Of a stretch of DNA of 64,000 nucleotides, positions 17,557 to 26,756 are shown one piece after another; within the stretch, counting starts at the first letter, position 1; every line of letters begins with the position of its first letter. The stretch is from Pyropia haitanensis. Lineage: Eukaryota; Rhodophyta; Bangiophyceae; Bangiales; Bangiaceae. Location of the stretch: positions 6,092,559 through 6,156,558 of the forward strand of contig SDUX01000004.1 in assembly GCA_008729055.1 (NCBI GenBank), in the 5' to 3' direction. Made by a program: the position numbers and the translations under genes. The notes under the pieces were generated by a model that worked only from the letters and a program-made list of their open reading frames with translations, was not told the origin of the DNA and made no database searches.

Positions 17557-20500
17557 CTAGTCGACCTTCCCTCAAGCACAGACTCAAGCGTCCACCCGAC
17601 ATATTTGTCGACAAGGAGATCATCACTTTACTGGACAAGGCCGAGAGATTCGAGGGTGCCTGCATGGACATCGGAGCGGAGAAGACGGTTGTCGGCAAGA
17701 GGCAGGCTGAGGCCTACCTTGCGAGCCACAACCCGGGTGTGACGCTGGGCAACAAGAGCGGGATGGTGTACCGGTTCGGTGGCGGGCGACATCCGTGTGT
17801 CGGGACGGTGGCGGTGCGCATACCCATCACCGACAGCTTCATGATTTTGATTGAGATCGACGTGGTGGCTATCAACGTGCCGCTACTATTGGGACTTGAC
17901 TTCCTCGACAGGCACAACATGTACGTGAACAACACAACCAACCGGCTCGTGTGCGTGAACGAGGGCATCCAAGTACCGTTGGTGCGCAAGATGGGGCACA
18001 TTTTCTTCGAGTGGGAGGCGGAGATACTATACACCTTCCCGGAGCTGCAGCGCATTCACAAGCACTTTTTCCACGCCAACTCGGAGCGACTGTACGCTCT
18101 CATGAGGCGGGCCAAGATTGACGACGCGGTGCCGCTGACCCTCAAGCAGCTGCAGGATGTCGCTGACGCCTGTGACGTCTGTCAGCGCCTAGGGAAGGAG
18201 CCCAACCGCTTTAGGGTGGCACTCCCCCACGAGGACGTGTGCTTCAACCGGCTAGTGCTGTTGGACCTCATGTTTCTGGAGGGGGAGGCCGTTCTACATG
18301 TGGTGGACGCCGACACCCTCTGGAGCGCGGCCGGTTTTATGGGCGATGGCCAGACGGCCGATGCCACGTGGGACCTATTCGTCAAGATTTGGGTGGCCGC
18401 GTATGTTGGATACCCACAAGAGCTGCACGTCGATCAAGGGCCGCAGCTGCAGGCACCGCAATGGAGGGCACGAGTTGAGGCGGCTGGCATCAAGCAACGG
18501 GACTCGGGTGTTGAGAGCCACAACTCCCTTGGTGCAGGTGAGCGCTACCATGCGTTTCTGCGCCAGATCTTCCGGCGCGTGCGTGCCGCGCACCCGACCA
18601 TTGACAAGGGTCAAGCCTTGTCCCTGTCCGTGTGGGCCATGGACCAGACAGCGGGGCCGATGGGTATCTCTCCAGTTCTCCTCGTGTTTGGCATCAACCC
18701 CCGCATGCCGGTCAACCCCGTCGACTTGCCGATGCAGCGGGAGCGGAACAAGGCGTTGGTGGAGGCCCGCGCGGACATGGTCAAGCACGTCGCTCGTGCG
18801 CGGCTAAGTACTGCCGTACGGCGCAACGTCCCGAAGGCGTCCAACACCGAGATCAGCCCGGGCATGCGCGTCCTCGTGTACCGCGAGAAGCCTGTGGACG
18901 AGTGGCAAGGCCCGTACACGGTGCAGGGTCACGATGGCAAGCAAGTGTGGCTGGACATCAACGATCGCCTCAAGTTGTTTTCAATTGACAAAGTCAAGGA
19001 GTACTTACCGCCTCTTGAGACGACCGAGGAGACGCCAGCCGACGTCGCGACTGATACTGTTGGCAACGAGGACATGGGCAACGTCGTCGACGCTATCATC
19101 GCTGGGGACACCTTGGTGTGCAGCCTGGGCCAGCGCCTGGGGTACATTCAAGAGAGGGCCTACCGCGACACTCAGGCCGAGGCAGAGACGCCCTCCCGGA
19201 TTTTCAAGACTGAGGTCCTCAAGCCAGAGGACCCTCGGGTTTCAACAGCTGAGGCTAAGGCTGCGAGGCTGGAGGAGGCCAGCGGACTCGTGAAGCGTGG
19301 GGCATTCAAGAAGGTGCGAAGAGACTCGCTGCCTGCTGACGCGTCCATCCTCAAGGGCCGCTTTGTCGACGCGATCAAGCACGTGGGGACGAACAACGCC
19401 AAGTTTAAGTCGCGCTACGTCCTCCAGGGGCACAACGACAAGGAGAAGCCTTTTATCGTCCACAACATCTCCACCTTGCGCCAGAGTTCCACCAAGATTA
19501 TCTTGTCGACCAGTGCCGTGCTCAATTTTCGCATCTTTTCGCACGACGTGAACCAGGCGTACCTGCAGAGCAAGGAGAGACTCACGCGTACCATCTACCT
19601 GCAGCCGCGCCCAGCCGATGCCGAGCTGTTTGGCGTCGGTGACGGCGAGGTACTGCTGCTCCTCCTGCCCTTATATGGGATGTGCGACGCTGGAGACTAC
19701 TGGGCGGTGACCTTAACGGGTCACGTTAAGGACGACCTGGGTATGGTCCCCCTGACGGGAGATCCGTCACTCTTCATCAAGGAGGAGAATGGGCGCACGG
19801 TGGGACTGTTGGGCGGTTATGTTGACGACCTGCTGAACGGCGGCGATGAGTCATTCCAGACCTTGACCCAGCAGACGCTGGAAACGTTCGAGTCCAAGCC
19901 GCGGGTGTGGGACAACCTCGAGTTTGTGGGCGCGTTTCTCAAGACGCTGGACGGGTCGCCGCGATGTTTCGTGCTCAGCCAGGAGTCCTACGTCGCAGCG
20001 GCGAGCAAGCTGCCAACCGACATCTCCTTTGACGCCTTTGTGTCTGCCCGAGCGGGGTTTGGATGGCTGGCTCACAGCAGGCCCGATCTCTGCTGTGCTA
20101 TCAACCGGGCTGCACAAGTGACCGCCGAGACCTTCTGCGAGCGCCACGTGCGGGAACTGAACAAGGCTATCAAGTACGCCCACAGTACCAAGGACTTAGG
20201 GCTGACCTATGGACCCCTGAGCCGAGAGACGCTGCACCTGCGCGCCTACTCTGATGCGTCTTTTGCCAACAATGACGATCTCTCATCCCAGCTCGGTTAC
20301 ATTGTGATGCTTTGCGACGGGGACAACAACTGCCACGTGCTGAGCTACTCCAGCAAGAAGGCGCGGCGTGTGGTGCGGAGCATTATGGCAGGGGAGGTCT
20401 ACGCCTTTGCAGACGCGTTTGACACCGCGTTCATCCTCAAGCACGACCTAGAGCGCATTTATCACCAGCACCTACCGCTTGTGATGCTCACGGACTCGAA

Positions 20501-20780
20501 GCAGATGTTTGACGTCATTACGCGGGCGTCGCACACCACGGAGAAGCGGCTAATGATTGACGTGGCCGCGGCGCGGGAGGCCTACAACCGCCACGAGATA
20601 TCCAACGTGGGGCTGGTTCAATCCGAGCACAACATTGCCGATGGGCTGACCAAGCCGGGTCAGTGTGCGGCGCTGAGCGCCATGATGAAGACGGCCAAGG
20701 ACGTCAACCCTGTGCAGCAGTGGATTACGCGCACCGACGCGTCGCCGCGGCACTCGGGTGTGGAAAACCCGGGAGTGTGA
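17529..20780 (+). CDS. pol: Retrotransposon Pol (PR-INT-RT-RNase H)
   Basis: Open frame of about 1080 codons with no ATG at its head; it begins inside gag after a stop at 17526-17528, so a Gag-Pol fusion is expected. Numbered from codon 17553: protease motif MDIGAEKTVVG (about 38; Ile where Ser/Thr is usual), integrase zinc-binding H-H...CDVC (about 206-209) and catalytic D (LLDLMF), D (HVDQGP) and E (GAGERYH), reverse transcriptase FSHDVNQAYLQSK and GYVDDLLNGG (YVDD near 755), RNase H YSDASFAN and SIMAGEVYAFADAFD. Domain order places it in Ty1/copia. No internal stop or frameshift seen. The last codons run into the first bases of the 3' LTR. Confidence 0.93.
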   Translation, partial: WAGFCSEGLTSRPSLKHRLKRPPDIFVDKEIITLLDKAERFEGACMDIGAEKTVVGKRQAEAYLASHNPGVTLGNKSGMVYRFGGGRHPCVGTVAVRIPITDSFMILIEIDVVAINVPLLLGLDFLDRHNMYVNNTTNRLVCVNEGIQVPLVRKMGHIFFEWEAEILYTFPELQRIHKHFFHANSERLYALMRRAKIDDAVPLTLKQLQDVADACDVCQRLGKEPNRFRVALPHEDVCFNRLVLLDLMFLEGEAVLHVVDADTLWSAAGFMGDGQTADATWDLFVKIWVAAYVGYPQELHVDQGPQLQAPQWRARVEAAGIKQRDSGVESHNSLGAGERYHAFLRQIFRRVRAAHPTIDKGQALSLSVWAMDQTAGPMGISPVLLVFGINPRMPVNPVDLPMQRERNKALVEARADMVKHVARARLSTAVRRNVPKASNTEISPGMRVLVYREKPVDEWQGPYTVQGHDGKQVWLDINDRLKLFSIDKVKEYLPPLETTEETPADVATDTVGNEDMGNVVDAIIAGDTLVCSLGQRLGYIQERAYRDTQAEAETPSRIFKTEVLKPEDPRVSTAEAKAARLEEASGLVKRGAFKKVRRDSLPADASILKGRFVDAIKHVGTNNAKFKSRYVLQGHNDKEKPFIVHNISTLRQSSTKIILSTSAVLNFRIFSHDVNQAYLQSKERLTRTIYLQPRPADAELFGVGDGEVLLLLLPLYGMCDAGDYWAVTLTGHVKDDLGMVPLTGDPSLFIKEENGRTVGLLGGYVDDLLNGGDESFQTLTQQTLETFESKPRVWDNLEFVGAFLKTLDGSPRCFVLSQESYVAAASKLPTDISFDAFVSARAGFGWLAHSRPDLCCAINRAAQVTAETFCERHVRELNKAIKYAHSTKDLGLTYGPLSRETLHLRAYSDASFANNDDLSSQLGYIVMLCDGDNNCHVLSYSSKKARRVVRSIMAGEVYAFADAFDTAFILKHDLERIYHQHLPLVMLTDSKQMFDVITRASHTTEKRLMIDVAAAREAYNRHEISNVGLVQSEHNIADGLTKPGQCAALSAMMKTAKDVNPVQQWITRTDASPRHSGVENPGV
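17535..17541 (+). promoter_or_regulatory. Candidate -1 ribosomal slippery heptamer GGTTTTT
   Basis: Within the 28-nt gag/pol overlap, read in gag frame as G GTT TTT. Slipping back one base here enters the pol frame (next codon TGC at 17541). The shift from gag to pol is -1 in sense. It resembles G-GAU-UUN type sites but is not a perfect X XXY YYZ heptamer. A downstream stem was not modelled. Confidence 0.4.
20760..20775 (+). other. Purine-rich tract before 3' LTR (candidate PPT)
   Basis: GTGGAAAACCCGGGAG directly abuts the 3' LTR. It is purine-rich but interrupted by CCC, so it is a weak polypurine tract candidate for plus-strand priming. Confidence 0.35.
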
Positions 20781-21366
20781 TTACGCCGCTGCGGGGGGGG
20801 CGTGCGCTGCCCCGCACCCTCGTGCCGCGCGGCGAGGCGAGACTCGGACCCAGCCATGTGACCGATGATTGGGCGCTGGACCGGATCCTGCCAAGATTGT
20901 GGGGGACACGCGTTTGCGTTTGGTCAGACCTCGGCGGGGTGTGACCGAACATCAATGATGTTTGGTCAAACCCCCGGTGATGGCTGACAGATTGGGTCGG
21001 GCCGATTGGCTCGATTATGTGTTTCGCCAGGCCGTGATTGGCCGGTTTGTGCATTGTTTTGCTTGAGTGGAAGGGGGTGATTCGCGGGTGTTGTCCACAA
21101 TAGGTGGGCTGATGGCCGTGTGGAGAGGGGGGGCTAGACTTGCGTCTGTGGGCGTGTCGGGGGCGCTCACCGCCGCGTGCGGCGGACCTGCCGCCGCGTG
21201 CGGGGCGGGGTATAAGAGCACCCGGCCGCGCACCTGAGTGCCGGGCGCCCTCGGCCCGGCAGACTAGACATTGGAACTCGCCACCCCGCGTTGGGGTGTC
21301 GGGTCGCCGGTGTCTGGCCTCGTGGGGTACACTGCGTTTTTCTCCACATCCTCGCCGATACTCACA
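20776..21366 (+). repeat. 3' LTR
   Basis: 591 bp, same ends and same sequence as the 5' LTR as far as compared. It overlaps the end of pol by five bases (stop TGA lies at the LTR edge). Confidence 0.95.
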
Positions 21367-21371
21367 GTGGC
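21367..21371. repeat. Target site duplication, right copy (GTGGC)
   Basis: Exact copy of 14487-14491. Confidence 0.95.
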
Positions 21372-21788
21372 AGTAGACGTGATCCGGGCGGGGCCCCGAG
21401 CTGGTCGCTCGTCGCTGTCAGGGGCGGCGGAGCCCTCGCGGCGGCACGCCTGGCTGCTCGACCCAGCACGGCGCAGGCTCGACAGACGGCGTCTCCAGCA
21501 GGGCGCGGGCGGTCGGGTTTCGGCTCCCGCGGCGCCTGTGGATGGCGTCCGGCGCATCGGGCGCACATTTGCAGCGGCCTGAGGCGGCCGCGGTGACCAA
21601 AGATCGCGTCGCGAGCGGAGGGAAGGAGGGCGTCGGAGCAACTTGACCTTGTTTTGGGAGGTTCTTCCGCCCATGACGGGCTGCAGCCAGCTGGCAGCGA
21701 GCGGGGTCTGGTGGGAGGCGCGGCTGTCGGTGGCGTTGGTGGTGGCGCCGAGGGCAGGCGCAGCGATGGGTGACCAGGAGAGACGCAA
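21372..21788 (-). pseudogene. Unrecognised open frame interrupted by the retrotransposon (5' part)
   Basis: 139 minus-strand codons from an ATG at 21788 down to the target site, in phase with 14491-13832. It begins MRLSWSPIAAPALGATTNAT. No family recognised. See the partner entry for the caveat on chance open frames. Confidence 0.25.
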
Positions 21789-21981
21789 GTGGACTGACTA
21801 CGTAGGTCGCTTCATTGACGGAGGACAGAAATAGTGTGCTCCGCTACAGCGTTGTTACGCGGCTAAGTTAATTGTTTATTTGATTGATCGAGTCAATGCA
21901 GTAATAAAAGGCCCCGTGCGACCAATCATTCATGAAGTCTATGTCAATTGCAATCTCACTCGTTCTTAGTTGCGAAGCTAA

Positions 21982-22538
21982 GGGCACGTCCACCAATGTC
22001 GGCTATCAGTCTTAAATGAGTGGTTTTAAGACGCCACGTGTACATACGTGGCAGCGTCTGGGTGGTCGGGCTATCGGCGAGCTATCAGGCGAAGCACGTG
22101 AAGTGGACTTACGGTGGAGACGGGGGCTACCAACAGGCTACCTTCCAAACCACGGGTCCGTTCGTCGTCTTCGTTCCAGGCCGTTGGTGTTGACAACTCT
22201 CCACTATCACACTGTCGAAATGATGCCCACACGTGGCACGCTCTCAGCCAATCATCGCCCTGGCAATTGGTAAGGTCTGTTGGCTCCAGGGCTATCGCTC
22301 GGCCAAAACACCCTGTTTTGGCCCGGCGATAGCTCTGGAGCTAACAGACGTCAGGGTACGGAGAGGAAGTTATGTCGTCACTTATATCAAGTCTATTCGC
22401 TGAGGGGGGTTCGTTTTAGGCCGGAATAGCTCGTTGACATTGATGAACGACCGCATCAGTGCCACGTTTGGCCCGACGCGCCACGTTTTTCCTACGTGGC
22501 ACGAATATCGGCGAATATCGACATTGGTGGACGTGCCC
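21982..22538. mobile_element. MITE with 20-bp TIRs and TAA target duplication (PIF/Harbinger-type)
   Basis: Terminal inverted repeats GGGCACGTCCACCAATGTCG (21982-22001) and its exact complement (22519-22538), flanked by TAA on both sides (21979-21981 and 22539-22541). The 557-bp interior has no coding frame of note, is much less GC-rich than the host, and includes a 75-nt hairpin. A 3-bp TWA duplication and GG-starting TIRs are typical of PIF/Harbinger non-autonomous elements. It ends 170 bp before the proposed ZIP start codon, so it lies in that gene's promoter. Confidence 0.85.
22275..22349. repeat. 75-nt near-perfect hairpin inside the MITE
   Basis: Two 36-nt arms (left begins GTCTGTTGGCTCCAGG, right ends GCTAACAGAC) separated by CCC, with four mismatched positions. 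A transcript would fold into one long stem. Confidence 0.85.
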
Positions 22539-22708
22539 TAAGGGTGCTGCTGCCAGTGGCTCCCGCGCCTTCTGCCTTTGCGCCTCCGACTCAAGTCTCC
22601 CTGGACCTTTGGTCAGCCAGCACTGCCCGCTGTTCCCGGCCGAGCATGCTCGTGGTAGGGTGGGCACGTCGCCCCGCGACGCCTGCTGTCACCCTCCGTG
22701 CCGCTTCT

Positions 22709-24453
22709 ATGATGAGTCGGCCAGGCGCCAGGCCCCACCTCGTCCGCGGCACGGCGGGCGTCTTCTGGGCCATAATGGCAGCGGCGGCGTGCCTCCTGCT
22801 GGCGCTGTTGGCGTTGACGGTCTGTGGGGGAGCTGCTGCCGCTGCAGCCCAAGCCGCGGCGACTGCTGACGTGGGTACCTGCACCGCGGCGGGTGGCAAC
22901 GTGGCGGGCTCGTGTTCGGCAGGGGGAGTGGCGGCAGCGGTCGACGCGGCAGCAGACGGCGTTGGTCACGACGGGGACGATGGCCACGACGGCCACGACG
23001 GCCACGACGACCACGACCACGCCCACGCCCACGCTCACGCCGGTCACGCCCATGGTCACGGCCACGGCCACGCTCATGCCGGTCACGCCCATGGTCACGA
23101 CCACGGCCACGCTCATGCCGGTCACGCCCATGGTCACGACCACGGCGACGGCCACGGTCACGGCCACGGTCACGGCCATGGTCACGGCCCTGCCTCTGTG
23201 GTCAGCACTGCGCTGCGCTCGGCCCTGGATACCACCGCCCGGTCGCTGACCGCGGCGCTGCCGTCGACGCCCACCTCCCCCGCTGTGCTGGCGTACGCCG
23301 GCACCGCCGCGGGCGCGGCGGCATCACTGGTGGGCGTCCTCGCGCTGCCCGGCTTTGGTGGCACCGCCAGCGGCGGCGGCGGCGGTGGGGCGGGGGCGGT
23401 CATCGCCACGGGCTTTGCGGCGGGCGCGCTGCTGGCAGACGTGTTCCTCCACGTGCTGCCGCACGCGTACGAGGGGGCGGGGGGGGGCACGCGGGGGGGG
23501 GCGGGGGGGTTGGCGGCCTCGGCGTGGGCGGCTGGGTGCTGGTGGGGGTCACCGCGTTTTACGTGCTCGAGCGGCTCACGGGGATGGTCACGGGGCTGCT
23601 GGGGGGGCACACCCACGGGGGGCATGGCCATGGGGGGGGGGGACGGCTGCCGTGCCGGCATCCGCGGCTGCCCCGGCGGTGGCTTTTACAGCAAACGGCA
23701 AGCCAACGGGGGCGGCCATCCCAGAGGCGGCGCCGACACGTGGACGGACCGACTGGGCGGCCGTCAAGCCGGTGGCGTGGTTGAACCTGGCCGCTGATGT
23801 GCGTTGCCGTGGACGCGGGCGGCTGGTGGGGAGGAACCATAGTGCTCTCGTCTGTGGCCACTGTTGCGGCCTGCGTGTCCGTGGTGCAGTCGCCGAGTAT
23901 GGCTGTGCTGGTGGCTTGCCTGCCCAGAACCCAGTCCTCTGCCATGCTCCAGTGCGTCCATCTCACACCTCGTTCCGTTGTCCACGCCGCCTTGTTCCCT
24001 CTGCGCTGCACGCTCTCCTTCCCCCCTCCAGGCCATCCACAACTACGCAGACGGCCTAGCCATTGGCGCGGCGTTCCTCGCGTCCCCCCCCCTGGGCATC
24101 CGCACGTCGGCGGCCATCTTCCTCCACGAGCTCCCGCAGGAGGTGTCGGACTACGCGCTCCTCCGGCGGGCGGGCCTGTCGCGGCCCGCGGCGGTGGGCC
24201 TCAACGTTGGGTGCTCGGCGGCGGCGCTGGCGGGGACCGCCACCGCGCTCGCCGCGGGCGCGGCGGGCGCCGCCGCGGCGCGGGGGGTGCTGCTGCCGCT
24301 CGCCGCGGGGGGGCTCCTGTACCTGGGCGTGGGCGTGATGCTGCCCGAGCTGGTCGCGCTGGGGGGGGGGGGGGGGGGTGGCTCGCCCTCGAGGTCGCCT
24401 CGGTCCTGGGGGGGGCCGTGGTCGTGTCGTGGGTGGAGGCGGCGGTGCACTGA
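22709..24453 (+). CDS. ZIP (SLC39-type) metal transporter, His-rich, one intron, homopolymer frameshifts
   Basis: Zinc/iron transporter of the ZIP family (LIV-1/KE4-like). An N-terminal signal segment (MAAAACLLLALLALTVCGG) is followed by a very long His-Gly/Ala loop (about residues 90-165) that can bind metal, then TM helices. GFAAGALLADVFLHVLPHAY is the first conserved block. TM4 HNYADGLAIGAAF and TM5 HELPQEVSDYALL carry the transport-site histidines. The last helix is WLALEVASVLGGAVVVSWVEAAVH. An intron at 23799-24031 joins NLAAD to AIHNYADG. The conserved blocks fall in different frames, switching at G runs 23479-23509, 23632-23642 and 24361-24378, so base counts there are doubtful. Starts at 22646 or 22775 are also possible. 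The MITE ends just upstream. Confidence 0.82.
23033..23149 (+). repeat. Three 39-bp tandem repeats encoding the His-rich loop
   Basis: Units start at 23033, 23072 and 23111 and differ at few positions. Each encodes 13 residues (AHAGHAHGHDHGH type). Shorter GGCCAC/GGTCAC repeats continue on both sides. Confidence 0.9.
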
Positions 24454-24912
24454 CGGCGGGGGGGGGTTGGGCGGACACGGCGCGCCGCGGCTGCAGAGTG
24501 CAGTCGGCGGCACCGCGCTGGGAGGCAGCAGACGGCACGAGCGCGCGTTGGGCCGCGCTTGCCGCTGTGCATCGACAGATCCGCGTTGGATGTTTGACTG
24601 TTCTTTCCCACGTGGATGAAAGTGCGGCGGCTCCCTTGGGAATGGCCCGCTGGAGGCACGTGCCGCACCGTGGCATGCAATGCAACAACGGGGTGATCGC
24701 GTCCCTATTGGATCGCCGCCCCGCGTCTGACCGTACAGTGTTATCTCTCGTTGTGCATGTCCATCCCACCTGTCCAGTCCCTGCACGGCCCGTCCCCTTC
24801 CCTCCCCACCACGCCACCGTCCGCCCAACAGACCTGATTGGGTTGAGTGTCACACCGCCCGTCACGGTTTCCCGCCCAGCAACCCCCCCCTCCCCGCCGC
24901 CACCGGCCGCCG
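24454..24912. other. Intergenic between ZIP and hydrolase genes
   Basis: 459 bp, mixed composition, with a CT-rich stretch at 24760-24900 just before the hydrolase ATG (probable 5' UTR). No gene recognised. Confidence 0.5.
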
Positions 24913-26756
24913 ATGTTTGCGTTTGTCCCTGCCCCGCTCCGCCACGCCCTCACCCCGCGACACTGCGTGCGGGCGGCGGCGGCCCGCGGGGGGCGGCGCC
25001 CGCCGTCCCCGCCGTCGACCGCAGCCGTCGGCCGCCCCCTGCTGCGCCGCGCCCCTGCCATGGCCACCCCTGCCGCCGGCGGACCCGACGGTGCGGCCGC
25101 GGCGGCCACTCCCCCCCCCCCCACCGTCAGCGCCGCCAGCCCGCCTGCTGCCGCCGGCGTGGCCGTCTCGGCGTCCGAGGCGGCCGCCTACGCCCGCGCC
25201 GTGACGGCGGCGTTCACGCCGACCCCCTTTGTGGCGCCGCTCGGCACGCGCAACGGCCACGTGCAGACCATCCTCGGCTACCTCCTCCCCCGCCCGCCCG
25301 CGGTGACCTACGCCCGCCGCCGCCTCCGCGGCGCCGACGGCGACGCGTTTGACGTTGACGTTGCGGTGCCGCCGGGCGTGACGCTGCCGCCGCCGGCGCC
25401 CGCCGCCGTCGCCGACGCCGCCGCGGCGCCCGACGCGCGGATGCCCGCCGCCCCCCCGGCGTCCCGGCCGCCGCGGTCGCGGGTGGTGGCGGCCGCGGCG
25501 GCGGCGCTGGGCCCCCTCGGCGCGGGCGCACACCCCGTCGCGATCGTCTGCCACGGCCTCGAGTCGTCGTCGGCGGCCGTCCACACGCTCCGCATCGTCG
25601 CGCCGCTGCTCGCCGCGGGCTGGGTGGTGCTCGCGCTCAACTCGCGGGGCTGCTCGGGGAGCCCCGCCACCTCCCCGCGCATGTACCACGCGTCCTTCTC
25701 CGACGACCTGGGCCTGCTCGTCGACGCGGTCGGCGCGGGCGTCGCGGCGGGCCCACTCGGCGACGCCTCCCGCGGCGTCATTGGGCTGTCGGGCTTCTCG
25801 CTGGGCGCCAACATTGTCACCCACTATGTCGGCACGCTCGGCGACCGCGCACCCGCGGTCGGCATCCGCGCGGCGGCGGTGGGGTGCGTGCCGTTTGACC
25901 CCGCCGCGTGCCAGCCGCGCATCGACGGGGGCATCTGCCGGCTCCTCTACGCGGACCGCTTTGTGGGCACGATCAAGGCCAAGGCGGAGGGGGTGATCGA
26001 CGCGCTCGGCGGCGACGCCGCGGCGGACCGCGTCTTTGACGTGGCCCGCGTGCGGTCGGCAACGACGATTGGGGATATCGACGACGCGTTTATCGCGCCG
26101 GTCTTTGGCTTTGACGGCAAGGAGGGGTACTACGCGGCGAGCAATACGGTGCCGCTGCTGCGGCGGGTGGCGGTGCCACTGCTGGCGGTGAACAACCGGG
26201 ACGACCCGTTTTTTGACCCGGCCGCGCTGCCGACCGAGGCGGACGTGGCGGGTGCGCCGGTCATTTTGGTACGCGGCGGGGCCTGGCGGTGGCGAGCAAG
26301 GGGGGGAGGGGAGGGTGGCAGAGGGACACGACAGGGCGGATGGAAGGTCTCGACCAGCACGGCTGGCCAGTGCGGGCCGCGACGGCCCGTCGCTGGGGGC
26401 GTAGGCAGAGGGAGACGGCCTGACCTGCGTGCGCCGGCCTGGCGGGCCAACCGCCACCGCGCTGTCCCCGTTGGCCGCTTGTGGTGCTGACGTCCCATGG
26501 CGACCCTGCCGCTGGACCTCCCCTCACGTGACCCTGTTCCTCCCCCCCCCCTGCGCCTGTGCCTGGTGGTATTTTTCTTTCCTCCTGTCTCCCTCCCCGC
26601 CCGTCCCCCCCCCCACAGTCGTACAATGACCACGGTGGTCACTGCGGGTTTTTTGCGGGCCCGATCTCCCGTGGGGGCATCAACTACATGGGCGCCGAGC
26701 TGTGCCGCTTCCTCACCCACGCCCGCGACACGTGGGCGGCGCGGCAATCCAAGTAG
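24913..26756 (+). CDS. Alpha/beta hydrolase, EMB8/YheT family, plastid-targeted
   Basis: 497 residues after splicing. The Arg/Pro/Ala-rich N-terminus (MFAFVPAPLRHALTPRH...) looks like a transit peptide. YheT/EMB8 marks: NGHVQTILGYLLPRPP, IVCHGLESSS (oxyanion region), ALNSRGCSGSP, the nucleophile elbow GFSLGAN (Ser near 294), the acid in NNRDDPFF (near 427), and the catalytic His in DHGGHCGFF. An intron at 26269-26618 (TTG/GTACGC...CCCCACAG/TCG) joins APVIL to SYNDHGGH. Family members hydrolyse esters or lipids; the natural substrate is unknown. The second ATG (MATPAAGG) could be a start only for a form without the leader. Confidence 0.9.

Larger units (their letters stand above)
14492..21366 (+). 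mobile_element. Complete Ty1/copia LTR retrotransposon (6875 bp)
   Basis: Two 591-bp direct LTRs (TG...CA ends) flank a leader with tandem repeats, a gag frame and a pol frame ordered protease-integrase-RT-RNase H, which is the copia order. A 5-bp target duplication GTGGC brackets the element. Both long frames are intact and the LTRs are the same length and identical wherever compared by eye, so the insertion is recent and may be active. Copia-like elements are known from Porphyra. The element is clearly less GC-rich than its host flanks and has more balanced codon use. No TGG-starting primer binding site follows the 5' LTR directly, so primer use is unclear. Confidence 0.95.
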
